DNA of 64,000 nucleotides from Platycnemis pennipes (taxonomy: Eukaryota; Arthropoda; Insecta; Odonata; Platycnemididae), in the NCBI GenBank assembly GCA_933228895.1, contig OW121853.1, positions 11,228,494 through 11,292,493 on the forward strand. Reading direction: 5' to 3'. A model generated the notes under the pieces. That model saw only the letters and a program-made list of their open reading frames with translations. It did no database searches and was not told where the DNA came from. Positions 10,600 to 22,439 of the stretch are shown here, one piece after another. Each line of letters opens with the position of its first letter. The first letter of the stretch is position 1. A program made the translations under genes and the position numbers.

Positions 10600-11445
10600 A
10601 AACCTGAGGATCAAAAATAAAACGAACCATTCACCCTCACTTCCATACCATAAAGGCCACTCCTTCCTCAAGCTCTCTTATTAAATTGGAAGGCTGTACT
10701 ATTGCTCAAAGTGACCGTGTTAAATTCAGAGGATGCCATCTATGTGAAGACCTTGACTGGAGCACACATATTCATACTATCGTACCAAAGATGACTTCTG
10801 GTGTATTTATTCTATGGAGACTGGCACTTTCTTGATGATAGTTTCACTTCTCTGATACTTTCCATTGATGCACTAAAAATGCTATACTATGCAAAAATCC
10901 ATTCTTATTTATCATTTGGTGTAATTGTTTAGGGAAATGGCAGTAAAACCTATAAAGCCTTTCCAAAAACAAGCAATTATGGCAATGTGTGAAGTCCCTA
11001 GTTGAACTCTTGGAAAGCTTTTGTGTATCAAACTGTCGATTCTTCCTCTCCCGTCTTTGTATATCATCCAGTGCATTACATTTGTAAAAATACACCCCCA
11101 TCTTTTCCCTATCAATGCTAGATCACATCTGCATAACACTCAAAAGAAAACAAGATATGTATTTTAATAATTGCAGGCTAAATTTGGGCATGAAAGGTCC
11201 TCACCACACTGCATCCATCCTGTTTATAAATAAACTCCCCAGCAACATTCAGTCCACTAACTCTCCAAAAGTTTTCAAAAAGGAATTTTCACAGGTGTTC
11301 CAGCAAAAAGCTCATTACCATGTACAGGATTTTTTAGACAATAGGCTCTGGTTATGCATTTTCGTGCTGTATCTGTGTGTGTGTGTGTAATGTCTTACTT
11401 GACAAGCTTTGTGACTGTATGGGCCTAATCAAAGACAATAAATAT
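10600..11445 (+). pseudogene. Jockey/CR1-like RT C-terminal fossil with 3' end
   Basis: Across several frames one can read VKTLTGAHIFILSYQR (WxxHI box), a YAKIHSYLSFGVIVGNGSK-like block (HSYLxFGIxxWG), DHICITLKRKQDMYFNN, LNLGMKGPHHTASILFINKL and PSNIQSTNSPKVFKKEF. Last comes AHYHVQDFLD. This is the classic end of Jockey/CR1/I-type RTs (LFNxLPxxI...FKxxLxxxLxxxxFYSxxEF). It is followed by GACTGTATGGGCCTAATCAA and AGACAATAAATATATT, resembling the 3' end of such elements. A GTGTGTGTGTGTG run at 11375-11388 interrupts the end. It is sense to USP48, in the intron between exons C and D. Confidence 0.75.
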
Positions 11446-12560
<1,115 letters not shown>

Positions 12561-12562
12561 TG

Positions 12563-12790
12563 GTTGTGGTGGCCTAGTGGAGCGCTGAGCTACTGACCTG
12601 AGGGTCCTGAGTTCAAATCCTGGGCAAGAGCTTTTCAGGACACCCCCATCTAAAATCCTGGCTATTCGATTTTCTGCATGTCAGAACTTCTAAAGAAGTC
12701 GCAAGTGGCCCAAGGAAAGGAATTGGCCCCCTTACCTATCAATACCAACCTTCTGGTTGAATCACTGAGTGAGTGAAGCTCAAATCTGGT
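12563..12790 (+). repeat. SINE family A, tRNA-derived
   Basis: Head GGTTGTGGTGGCCTAGTGGA (A box) and GAGTTCAAATCCTGGGC (B box). The body has TTTTCTGCATGTCAGAACTT, AGAAGTCGCAAGTGGCCC, AAGGAAAGGAATTGGCCCCC, and the tail CAACCTTCTGGTTGAATCAC TGAGTGAG. The copy at 40,078 shares every box. It is intronic in USP48. Confidence 0.85.
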
Positions 12791-13200
12791 GGGAAATGAC
12801 GTCAGGGAACAAGCTGGAGTCCCATTTTCACAACCACTAATTCCAGAAATCTTTAACATCGGGATGCGTGTTTCGCTCTCAAGGTACTGACATGCGAGAC
12901 TGACTTCCCGGGCCTGCCGGAGTCCCGTGTCCCCTGGCCGCTTCCCCCTCATGACCATTATCCAGCCCTCCTATTGGTCACCTTAAAAGGAAGTGTCTCT
13001 CGGTAAAGCCTCCTCCGCATCCTCTATGTGCGAGGGTGGTGGGAGTTGGTGTGCAGATGATGTGCCGAGCCCGCACAATTAAGCACAGCATCTAAGATAA
13101 CGCCGATGAAGGAACTCACTCTGGCAGGGCAGGAAGTGTCTCGCTGCTTAACCCGTTGCTTAAAGCCATTTCCCTCCAAGAGTGACATTGCATATCAGTA
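12791..13200. other. CpG-bearing intronic block, unrecognised
   Basis: This segment is richer in CpG than its flanks, with CCGGAGTCCCGTGTCCCC, ATTGGTCACC and a TTAAAAGGAAGTG stretch. It may be an unlabelled repeat or a regulatory patch. I cannot support either. Confidence 0.35.
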
Positions 13201-13547
13201 ACTCATTACCCATGTCATATAACTATTCCAGTAAGTACTTACATTATTACATATTATTAACCCTGCAAGAAAGAAAATTGAACTTAATGTGCATTTCTTA
13301 TGAATGTCATTCCAAATGGCCTGAAGTTATATCTGGCACTATTAGCAGTGTGAAATATACATGGTGTTATTCTCTGTGTTTCAGAGGTCATGTACATACT
13401 TACATTTAAGGTTTAAATCAGTGGAATGTATTGGAGGAATGGTCTATATGTGTTTAGATTTGCAGACAAGCAGGTAGAGAAATTTTGCGAACAATGTGCA
13501 TAGATGATTGTTTGAATATTTATTATTGCTGGTTATTTCCATTGCAG

Positions 13548-13711
13548 GGGGATACAATCTATGAGAAATATGGTGGTGGGCCTCGACTAAGAGGCAGGGA
13601 GTCCATTTGCAGGGAGTGTGTTGCTTCAAGGTGTAAATCAATACGCCTGAGAACTAAGACTGTGCAAGACGCCCAAACAATTACTACTCTCCTGAAGTCT
13701 TGTTGTGACGG
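13548..13711 (+). CDS. USP48: USP48-type deubiquitinase, exon D (second DUSP region)
   Basis: Acceptor CCATTGCAG and donor GG|GTAAGT. It enters in phase 0 and leaves with two bases. It encodes GDTIYEKYGGGPRLRGRESI, CRECVASRCKSIRLRTKTVQ and DAQTITTLLKSCCDG. The YGGGPRL and CxECVxxRC motifs are diagnostic of the segment joining DUSP-1 to DUSP-2 in USP48; its CxxC-like cysteines sit at equivalent spacing. The split Gly codon (GG + T) is completed at 14202. A 490-base intron follows, the shortest in the set. Confidence 0.94.
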
Positions 13712-14201
13712 GTAAGTTTTGTTCAACGGTCTGGAAAGAATAGTGTATGTCCAGAAATTGACTTCTCTTGTGATTCATGGATAATGACACTGTTGTTCAT
13801 GATAAGTGGCCATGTTGAAAATATGTATAATAAATCTTAAAACTCAAAAGAATTAATTTGATAGTGTAAAAATGATCATATTTTTATTTGGAAGTTGGAA
13901 AGTTGCTGTAATTATTACATTAGTGATTTAAATTTTGACTTCTTTGGTATCTTCATGCCGAAGGCCAGGGTGTTTTGGTCATTAACTCGGAAAATATCTC
14001 CTATAACAAGAAAAATTTTCCCCGAGCAAAATTTTGATTTTGTTCCTCATGTGCTTGCACAGTGCAAGTGCATTACACTATTTAAGAGACAGTCCTCTCA
14101 TTTTCTCATCAAAATAATGAAGATATTTTTAAAGTGCTAAAGCATATGTGTAGTTTGTTTGGAATCTGAATGCATTTGTATGGCTTCATTATTTATTCCA
14201 G

Positions 14202-14446
14202 TAGTGAAACGGGTTACTGGGTTGGGAAAGCCTCATTGCGGTCTTGGAGGCGAATGGCCCTTGAGGAAAGGGACGAAGAGGAAGGGAATGAGGCTGACAA
14301 TGGTGGATTGGGTGACGGGGATGGAAACGCTCCAGACTCTGGGGATGCTAGTGGCAAAGAAGCCACCTGCAATGGGTCTGGAGAGGTGGGAGTTAAAGAT
14401 GAAGATCTGGCTTTGGGCTTCAATTTTGATATTGTTTGTACTCATG
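14202..14446 (+). CDS. USP48: USP48-type deubiquitinase, exon E (second DUSP domain)
   Basis: Starts after TTTATTCCAG and ends CATG|GTAAGT. It encodes SSETGYWVGKASLRSWRRMA, LEERDEEEGNEADNGGLG, a Gly/Asp/Asn/Ser-rich low-complexity stretch, and ALGFNFDIVCTH with the first base of Gly. YWVGKxSLRSWRxxALE is the DUSP-2 core signature in USP48. The acidic low-complexity linker sits exactly where vertebrate USP48 carries its own disordered acidic/Ser insert. FNxDIxCxHG matches the next inter-DUSP motif. The linker length and composition are expected to vary between species. Confidence 0.94.
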
Positions 14447-14809
14447 GTAAGTTAACATATGCTCTTAGTTTTCCTCATATGTATATATTCATTTTTTCAA
14501 GTATAAAGCTTTTTGCAATGAATGCCCACGCCTCATATCTGAAAAAATGTTGGAGATGACTTAGAAGTGCATGCTAAAGTGACTTAGAAACGATTAATTT
14601 GTAGAGGTATATGACATAGAGCAAACATTTGGAAAGAATTATGAAATAATGTTAATATGGTGCTTAATATCTAGTCAGATGCAAAGTTCATCATGCAATC
14701 ACTAGGACCCCATTTGATGCACAAAGGAAAATATTTCATATGTTGACAGTAAACGAGTGGATGGATGTTTTGTTGATGACAGAGGATGAAGTAGAGAGAA
14801 GTGGTGAGA

Positions 14810-14824
14810 GGGGGGGGGGGGGGT
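14810..14824 (+). repeat. poly-G tract
   Basis: A run of 14 G (14810-14823) follows GTGGTGAGA. It is likely length-polymorphic and prone to sequencing error. Confidence 0.8.
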
Positions 14825-15123
14825 GCATTGACTGACCCAAGGATGCCATTTTTATGGCACAGAGCAAATGCAATTGGATTGTAACCTTCCAAACTTAAAA
14901 AAAGGTGAAGAATTGGAGGTTAGTAGTGGCTTAACATGAAGTGGTAAAATGGATTTCCCTGGAGCGGTCACAGGGAGTATGTGTTTCCCAGTTCACCAAT
15001 ACAAGGAGACAGGAGCTGTGCAAGCACAGATGAACATAAATAAGCAGCTATAGAGCTTTGTTTTACTATTGACATGCGAATGACATTGAAATATTTATAA
15101 CAGCTGAGGAGAACTATAAAGGG

Positions 15124-15360
15124 AATGGGGGCGTTTACTCAGAACCAAGATTGCTCTATTGTACACAAAATCATTAGATGAAAATGAAAAATGAATTTTA
15201 GTGAAAAAATTAATCTTCTAAGCAGAGATATTCACTCATAAATCAAAAATTAAAATAAGCAAAATTGACACCCACTGAACGAGCTGCATTAAGGATTACG
15301 ATGTCATTGACCTCCCATCCTTGACTTTTCAGGGAAAAGGAAGGGAGTGGAGGGGGGGAG
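15124..15360 (+). mobile_element. MITE family M, copy 1 (3' truncated)
   Basis: Starts with the family terminal repeat AATGGGGGCGTTTAC and keeps the shared body: AATTTTAGTGAAAAAATTAA TCTTCTAA, ATTCACTCATAAATCAAAAA TTAAAATAAGCAAAA, CCTTGACTTTTCAGGG and the AAGGGAGTGGAGGGGG box. It then breaks off next to a mariner fossil, so the right half and right terminal repeat are lost. It is the only M copy inside the USP48 gene body. Confidence 0.88.
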
Positions 15361-15389
15361 AAAGGAAGAAGGAAGGGAGCAAGCTTAAA

Positions 15390-15960
15390 GTTTTTTGTAG
15401 CCTAAATGTACCATAACGGTAGAGTACAGAGAAGATCTTGAAACTTCTTGAAAATTCCTTTGACAAACTATGGTTACTTATGGTGAACCTACAGTTTTCT
15501 ATAATCACTTTGTCAACTTGTTGAACAAGGCTGTCTGTAGTGACATACTTGTGTCCTTGACCCACAGTCCGTCATGCACATCAATTTGGCCATCTTTAAA
15601 TTTTTGACACCACACACAACACCATCACTCATAAAGTTTTCTCTCCATACACTTGTCTCATTTGACGATGAATTTCTGCAGCACTATTCCTGTCCTGCAG
15701 GAAACAAATGGTGCTTCAGAATTCGCACTTGGCTTGGGAATCAATTGAGGCAGCTATGTTTATGTGACTGCTACTCAGCACAGACTACTGACTTAAGCTC
15801 GGCTGTGACAGAGTGTGTGGTGCGGGAGTTGCGCAGTTGCCTACTGCATGCACCACCTGCCTGTGGCTTGTCATTTAAGCTGTGTGATCGGAGGTTGAAA
15901 AACAAACTGCCCTCTTGTAATGAAATGCCTCTAGGCTCACCGTTATGGTGAATTATTAAA
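15390..15960 (-). pseudogene. mariner-like transposase N-terminal fossil
   Basis: On the minus strand, with shifts, one reads CEF-stop-STICFLQDRNSAAEIHRQM, RQVYGE, MSDGVV...KFKDGQIDVHDG, GQGHKYVTTDSLVQQVDKVI and IENCRFTISNHSLSKEF. This is the paired helix-turn-helix DNA-binding half of mariner transposases (CEIRxVIxFL...AEIHRQ, then a second HTH with NRRFTISELS). The DDE/D catalytic half is absent. The upstream GGGCAGTTTGTTTTTCAACC at about 15890-15915 (minus) may be terminal. It is antisense to USP48. Confidence 0.8.
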
Positions 15961-15990
15961 TAGTTAATGGCTCCCCCTGCCATCCAGAGA

Positions 15991-16330
15991 GGAGTCGGTT
16001 GGTGAGGTGACTAGAGTTCTAGCTTCCCGCTTCTAAGGGCTAGACCCAAATTCTGGCAGTAGCAAATTGTGTACCAGTGTACTTGAGGGCCACCTCTCAC
16101 TAAAGTTCTTCTAGTTAAGTATTATATTCATAGGATGGGATGTTAAATTATGGACACCATTGTGTCATTCAATATGAGCAGGCTTATGCCAAAAGCTTTC
16201 CTCCACCCTTCCTTCATAGTCTAAATTACAACCCTGCCCAAATGCTCACCTATCATGAATGGTGCAAAAGACTGTATTTTTCAGTATCATCCTCTAATAA
16301 TGACAGCAACTCATCATCGAGTACCCTTTG
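15991..16330 (+). repeat. SINE family B copy, diverged full length
   Basis: Head GGAGTCGGTTGGTGAGGTGA CTAGAG, B-box-like AGACCCAAATTCTGGCAGT, then GTGTACTTGAGGGCC, AGGATGGGATGTTAAATTAT, GAGCAGGCTTATGCC and the CCTCCACCCTTCCTTC box. All boxes are in the order seen in the better copy at 31,911. Confidence 0.75.
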
Positions 16331-17329
16331 AGGACATGCTCTGTGGGTTCAAAATGTTCATAACTAGTTGTTGGCACCATTACAGGAGTACAGTCACTTC
16401 CTGTAGGCCTTCAGATCTTCTACTGCTCTGGTATTGTTAGCCGTCCTCTTCTGCAACATGAATCCCCTCACATTTTCAATAGGTTGTCTGGTGACCATGC
16501 TGGGTGGTGATTGTCTTTGGTATTTTCTTCCTTGTTGGTTTATTTTCTTCAATGATAATTTCACTAGAATACCAGCAAGCTTCTTCAGATCTGAAGAAAC
16601 TAGTTGAGATGCTGGTGAAACTCATCAGTGAGCATGGACCAACATGTAATAAAATCGAAAAACCTTCACCATGAATACCATGGAAGCCTTTTACTAATGC
16701 ATTTTAATTTCTTTCATTGTATGAGTTTAGGCATCTTTCTTGCATGTAACCTGAAGGTTTTCTTATAGTGTAGTCTGTTGCATGTTAAAATGGACAAATT
16801 ACTATAGTTATTAGTTCAGAAGATGGCCCTAATAGTGACTGCTATAGATAAATGCGAGTGGTTATTTTTGAATCTCTCCATTGAACCTCTTGCTTGCTTG
16901 TGAGGGAGGTTCTGTATTACAAGGATGGAACCTTAAAACTGTTGATAGAACTCTCTTAAGTACCTGTGCAGGAATGGCAGCTCAGATCTACAGCCTTCTG
17001 TGTTCACTAGAAAAAGACATGGGCTGGGAAAAGTCACAAGTGATGCACTAAATGTTAGAGGGGTCTGGTTTGACCTCCAAGAATGGCTCATACTTAAACA
17101 AATGGTTGTATTTCCACATATTTTTGTCTGAATTGAGGGAACCATGGATACTTGAAATTGAGAACACAGATGCTGCACATATAATAGTTCTAGTGCCATA
17201 AGAAAATTAATGGGACTGGAACTAAAATGGGTTTGAACAGTAGGAATATGCAGTTTAGATGTTATTCTGTATTTATTAGTTTATTTTTGGTGTAAATTAA
17301 ATGCTAATCAAAATGATTCACAATTTAAG
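16331..17329. other. USP48 intron, no feature recognised
   Basis: No exon or repeat head was recognised. There is a weak direct similarity of CTTCTTCAGATCTGAAGAAACTAG-type sequence at about 16,580-16,605, which forms a short local hairpin. Confidence 0.5.
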
Positions 17330-17454
17330 GAAATTTGTGCCCCAAGGACAACAATCGTAGACTGGTACCTGAAGCTGTGTGGTCTATATTAAGGGGATAT
17401 TTCCCAGGATCTCCCGAATTTCAGTTCAGTGCTGAAAGATGCAGCAAATGTGAG
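17330..17454 (+). CDS. USP48: USP48-type deubiquitinase, exon F (third DUSP region)
   Basis: The acceptor is AATTTAAG with AG at 17328-17329; the donor is GAG|GTGAGT. It enters with two bases completing GGA (Gly) and leaves in phase 0. It encodes NLCPKDNNRRLVPEAVWSIL, RGYFPGSPEFQFSAERCSKC and E. With exon E this gives CTHGNLCPKDNNRRLV, matching the CxHGxL...xRRLVxxxAW start of DUSP-3 in USP48, and YFPxxPEF follows it. The polypyrimidine tract is poor, but the phase and the conserved protein support this boundary. Confidence 0.93.
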
Positions 17455-18254
17455 GTGAGTCATTGCTCTATGGAGATAGAGTTAATTCTTTTAAAAATGT
17501 ATCACATTTCTCAGCTTATAAGGCACACTTCTCCTCTCAAAAATGCATCTTAAAATTGGCCTGTTTCCCATGGGCTGAGGGTTGAACTAGGTTCTCAGTT
17601 TTGCTTGCCACAGGAAGTGCTCATCTATGTACTTCAACCGTCAGAGTGGAATTTGGCTGCAAACTAAAGGTGCACTCTCCATTATTCATTTCCTTCTGGA
17701 ATCCTGAGATAGATAAATTTAATACAGTTGCATTTTTTTTAGAAATTTCATTCCCATATTCTTCCTGTTAATTTTTATCATTAGCAGATGTTGCTATTAT
17801 TTTTCTTCCATACTCTAACCCCCCAAGAAAATTTGGTGCATTTTATGGACCAGAGGGAAATACGGTGCATTTTGCATTTTGAAGAAGTCCAGTGTGAACA
17901 TAGTGAAGTATATAATAGTTCTCAATGAGATAATGAGCAGTAGTGGTGGGGATATGGCTTATTAAAAACTTGCTTGGCATTAAAAATTCTAGTTTAATTC
18001 CTTATTAGTATTAATTAATGCTGAATGCACTTTGTGATATTTTTTATTCCTGTACCTGATAGTGTTGAAGTATACTCTTATTACTTATATAGGTACATCC
18101 ATCAGCTCGTTGCTCGGCTCACAAGTAATTGGAGGTTTAAGATGCAACTCATTTGCTTTTTCACTTGATAGGGATAGTCCTACTTTCTGCATCAATTGTT
18201 ACTATATGCAGACTGCATGGAAGGCTCTTTGGTTCACCACTTCTTCCTCTTTGC

Positions 18255-18365
18255 CTTAATCCCACTCCTATGTGGGGTCAGCATTTTCTTTAATCTTTCC
18301 TACTGCTTCCCTCACTTTTGAGCTTCCTCTCTCTTCCAGCTTTTCTCTCTTAGGTCTCCCCTACC
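18255..18365 (-). repeat. Probable non-LTR retrotransposon 3' end fragment
   Basis: Plus-strand CCTTAATCCCACTCCTATGT GGGGTCAGC is followed by pyrimidine-rich CTCTCTCTTCCAGC...TCTCTTAGGTCTCCC. I recall this motif as a common antisense 3' end of arthropod retroposons. It is short and uncertain. Confidence 0.35.
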
Positions 18366-18982
18366 TTATCTTTCATAGCAATAAGCATTCAATGAGCATT
18401 GAGCACATGCTTGAAGTTGGTTTCACAATGTGATTTGGCATTGTTGATTCTTTCTTATCGGACCTCCCCTCTATTCCCCCTGCCTGCAGTGAGGGCTGGA
18501 GACCTACCTTAAAGCATTTGATCTTTATCAACTGAAACATTAAAGCAGTGGACTTCAAAATAAGGCTAGGAAAATCTGGACTGCAATCAACAAAGTATAG
18601 TTTTAATGAAGGAAACGTTTAGCCCCCTTCATTTCATTTTAAATGGGCTTGACTGTATTTCCTTCTTTGTAGGATATTTTTCACATGTGTAATGAACTAT
18701 TCTATTGAAGATATTATTTGTAATTTTTAGTTTTTTGTTTCTTAACTGTATAAAGGGATGGAAACCAGGTCTTCTAAGGCTATGATTAAGGTTCATTCTG
18801 TTTCTATCAGTATGTGCATGACTCACTTATTTGCTGAATGAGTATATCTATAAAGTTTTGCGTGCCACTAATGATGTAATTTTTAGTAGCTTTGGATGAT
18901 TGACTTTGGATGATTGAAGTAAATGATGTTGTTGCCAAAATGGTGCTCTATTATAAATGAAAGAATTTGCTTTTGTGCTCAG

Positions 18983-19161
18983 GACATGGTCACCGAAGGA
19001 CAGGCATTAAAAAACCAGTTCCGCCAGATTGCCTCCTCCCAGAGGGAGACACTATCTGATCTCTATCTTGAGAAAAATCGCCCATCATTTCAAGTGTGTG
19101 ACTTTGGCACTGCAAGAATCATCCCCAAAGATTTTCTCACCGACTGGAGGAGATTTATAAG
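18983..19161 (+). CDS. USP48: USP48-type deubiquitinase, exon G (last recognisable exon)
   Basis: Acceptor TTGTGCTCAG and donor AAG|GTAAGT. It enters in phase 0 and leaves with two bases (AG). It encodes DMVTEGQALKNQFRQIASSQ, RETLSDLYLEKNRPSFQVCD, FGTARIIPKDFLTDWRRFIR. LYLEKNRPS and the closing DWRRFIR match the end of DUSP-3 (F...KNRP...FxxxWRxFVR). A UBL-bearing C-terminus of roughly 200 residues should follow, but no continuation was found to the right edge. If the intron were retained, translation would stop at once (AGG TAA), and an AATAAA lies at 19257-19262. A short isoform is therefore formally possible. Confidence 0.93.
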
Positions 19162-19859
19162 GTAAGTGTGGAATATATTCTTTAGATACTTGGTATGTAA
19201 TGCCTTTACAGTAACTCAAGATTATTTGCTAATGATGTGGTAGTCTATCGAGAAATAATAAAAAAATGACAGTGAGTCTCTGAAGATTGATCTTAGTTAT
19301 ATCAGTTCATAGTGTCAAGACTGGGGACTAGAACTAAATCTAAAATAATGCTCCATAGTAGAATTATAGCAGAAAAAGTTAAAAAAGTCACTGAATTATA
19401 ATATTATCAGAGTAGATATGAGTACGGCAAGTGAAAGGGCTTCAACAATATATTTTTGAAAGTGACTTTAGTAAGAATTTTATTTGCTTATTTTATGGAA
19501 CCATGGAAAGTAGAACTGTCAGCCATTTTTATATCTTTATGCCTAATCTTGGTTAAAAGAAAAGTGAAATTCATGATAATTTGGCTTTCAACAAACAGTG
19601 TGTTAGGTACAGAAATTGAAAACACTCATCATGAACTATGTAAGTTCAAAGCAGCAGCATCGGTGGAATCGCATCTTGAGATACGTAATTTTCATGGATT
19701 ATATTATTCTATTGCTTGCTTTTTTACTGTAGAAATTAATGCCATTTATTCTGACAGCCAATGCACCCAAGGCATTCTAGCTGAGTTGAGTGTTTTTTTT
19801 CCGCGTTTTGCAAGTTGCCCTCAGTTGAGGATGTAGAATCGTTAGAACCCAGGATTAAA

Positions 19860-21130
19860 TTCGGGAAAGATGCCTTTGAAAGCATAACCTCAGGGAACTA
19901 TATGATGCAGCTGTTTTGCATCGCTCTTCATGCTTAAATACGACTCAAGGTAAAGCTTCCTGAAATTCTCGTTTGCTTTTCAAGCTTCCTTCTATGCACG
20001 GATCGACTCTACGTAATTTTTCTTGAAATTTGTCCATTGTGTTAAAAATGTCCTCGAGAGATTTCACAGTCAATTTAAGACACTCATGTTCATGTGACTT
20101 TACTAACTCCTTGTAACACCTCTATATTTTCGTTGGCCGGAATCAATTCCAAGTCCAATAATTTGAAACACTTATCTAACCAAAATAGCTGCAGAGCATC
20201 ACCTCCTTGTGATGTGGCACTTCCACCCCGCTCTCTGGCTTGCCATGAAATCCTTGTCCCCCAATAGCTATTGGCAGGTACAATTCCACTCATTTCGTCT
20301 TCGAATAAAGAAAACCCGAGGAAAGTATTCACCACTTCTGAACAAAAGCTTTTCCAGCAAGCTTTCAATGTAGACTACTACGCATAATTCCATGAATACA
20401 ATAAATTTAATATATGATTTTGAGTAAAGGCCAGAAATTCATGATCAAGCTAAGGGATTTATCTTCAAATGCCTGTAGCAGTCTCTTGAGAGTGTGCTTA
20501 GTGTGGTAGGATTTTAAGGTTTTTATAACTCCTTGATCCATTGGTTGTCAATGGATGCCATACTTGGAGGGAGAAAAAGTGTTCAATGTTTTCATTGAAG
20601 CATTTTGCAGAATAACTGCATGTGCAGGGTTATTGTCAAGTGTTAGTAGGATCTGAAAATACAAGTTGTTCTTTTTGAGATCTTGGGAGCAAAGCAAAAT
20701 TTGAACCATTCTGTACACAAAGCTGCTGTCACCCAAGTCTTTTGATTTGATTTCATATGCACAAGTAGGATCATTTACGTTGACATCCCTGGAATACCCT
20801 AATATTACCCTTTAGCACTAAGAGGTGTATACATATACCCTAATATACCCTAGTAGCACTAAGAGGTTTCGGCATCTGTAAGCCACCCGAAACATTTGAA
20901 AAAAAAATCTGCGTAAAGTGATGTTTAACGGCCTTGAACCCTGGTGCTCATCGTTCCTACTTTGAAATATAGGTTCTCTTCATCATTTTTTCCAGAACAA
21001 GGCTGTCTTATTGGGATTGAAAATTTGTTAAGGCAGACGGCTCTTTCTTTAACCAGGACAGGAAACTCTGGAATAAAATTTGGGCTCTCTGATGATCAGC
21101 AGATGGACTTTCCCCCGCAAATATCATGTT
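19860..21130 (-). pseudogene. pogo/Tigger-type DDE transposase fossil
   Basis: Reading leftward from 21,130 with shifts: GESPSADHQRAQILFQSFLS; then NPNKTALFWKKMMKRTYISK; APGFKAVKHHFTQ; LLTLDNNPAHAVILQ; QPMDQGVIKTLKSYHTKHTL; KRLLQAFEDKSLSLI; a WxKLC-like block; and a C-terminal region to about 19,860. These are the ordered landmarks of Tigger/jerky transposases: GExxSAD, NxDETxLFWKxMPxRTY, APGFKAxKDR, LLxDNxPxH and QPxDQGVIxxFK. The first catalytic Asp region reads NPNKT instead of NADET, so that residue is lost; frameshifts and stops also occur. It begins 0.7 kb past USP48 exon G. Confidence 0.9.
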
Positions 21131-21950
21131 ATGGTTATTATATCGTTTTATAAGCTCCTCAAACATCCAGAAATTGCAATAAAAGTTGCACTGGAGAAGA
21201 CTCCGTATTTTGTGCTGATGAGGTGTTGAATTAAATAAACCATTGCCTTAACACATATTACAGCTGAACTTAATGTCACTATTCTTTGAATTTGATCTCT
21301 AATCTGAAGTCACAAAATTTTTTCTACTATGCATAAATTTTATTTATTTTGGAAATCCTTTTATTTTCTCACCACCAGAAGTTCCTGCACTGAACTCAGC
21401 TCATATTTTTCATTCATTTATTCCTATGGTATGTATGTTCACTAGTTTTCCCCGTGTTCTTTCCTTAGGGACGAGGTGTATTGGCCTGATTTCAGTTTGT
21501 CTAAAATTTCAATTTTTCGGCCCAGCATGGTGGCCATCTAGACTTACGTTATTCTTCTGCGGTGGTACCGAGGCCTTTGAAGATTGTCTCGAGGACCAAT
21601 GTGGTGGCGTGATTTTTGGTTATGACGATATCACGAAACTAATCTGTAGTTTGCATCAACTATTTGATATAGTTGTCTGACAGAAATTGTTGTTCCGCTT
21701 GGACAACACTTCATATCCGCGACAATCCCTAATCGCAAGCCTCGAAGGAAGGGGGATCTGAGGCTTGGAGAACATACAAATGGTAAAGTCAAACGCATTC
21801 AATGCAGATGAAGTCTCCAATAGTTAGTGGGCAGAAAGTTAATGTATTGTAATGAAATGATGAATTCACAGAAACTGTCATGAATTATGATGTTCTTGAC
21901 TCCCAATGTGGTTTGATTCAACAAGTGCAGTGCTTTGAACACTAATCAAA
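21131..21950. other. No feature recognised
   Basis: No coding or repeat signature was recognised. The expected terminal repeats of the adjacent Tigger fossil were not found. Confidence 0.45.
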
Positions 21951-21955
21951 GTTGA

Positions 21956-22145
21956 TTTCCATAGAGAAAGAGGACATCTTGGTAGCTCAACTGGTAGAGC
22001 CCCTGGCCTGAAATCAGGGGGTCCGGGTTCGTGTCCCAGTCAAGGCAAATGATTTTTTCTCTGTGGAACATCTTGCTATTGTGCAATTTTCAGCGGGTGA
22101 CGCCGATAAAGTTTTCGAGGTCAGTTCGCGGTCTTTGAATTACAC
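21956..22145 (+). repeat. SINE family C, tRNA-derived (copy 1)
   Basis: TTTCCATAGAGAAAGAGGAC precedes the tRNA-like CTTGGTAGCTCAACTGGTAG (A box). B box GGGTTCGTGTCC follows at normal tRNA spacing. The body is TCAAGGCAAATGATTTTTTC TCTGTGGAACATCTTGCTAT TGTGCAATTTTCAGC, ending CGGTCTTTGAATTACA. It shares all boxes with the copy at 29,705. Confidence 0.88.
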
Positions 22146-22259
22146 TCCATTTCACCTAATGTGTGTATTTTAAATGGTCTGACAAATTTTAAATCCTCGC
22201 AGATGTTTTTAATGGTTTTAAAATCTGAGTTGTACCCCTACCCTAATGCCCACCACAAT

Positions 22260-22400
22260 ACCCTCACCGCTAATTATGCCACTGCTGTCCTTGACGGAAC
22301 CCAATTCCCTCCCTCCCCCACCTTTCCCCCCCCAACACCACCACCCCCCTCGCTCCCATCCTTAACTTTCCCTCCCCCTCGGTTTGAGTCCTTCCCCCAC
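22260..22400 (+). repeat. C-rich low-complexity block
   Basis: Runs of C and CCTCC/CCACC repeats (for example CCCTCCCTCCCCCACC) make the plus strand strongly pyrimidine-rich. Open frames here reflect composition, not coding. Confidence 0.75.
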
Positions 22401-22439
22401 TCCTCATAGTAGCGTATATAATGCCTTGTGTTGAAATGT

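Noticed and set aside
21990..22045. Genuine tRNA gene
   Set aside because: A and B boxes are good, but the acceptor stem does not close properly. The same head plus body recurs at 29.7 kb, which identifies a SINE.
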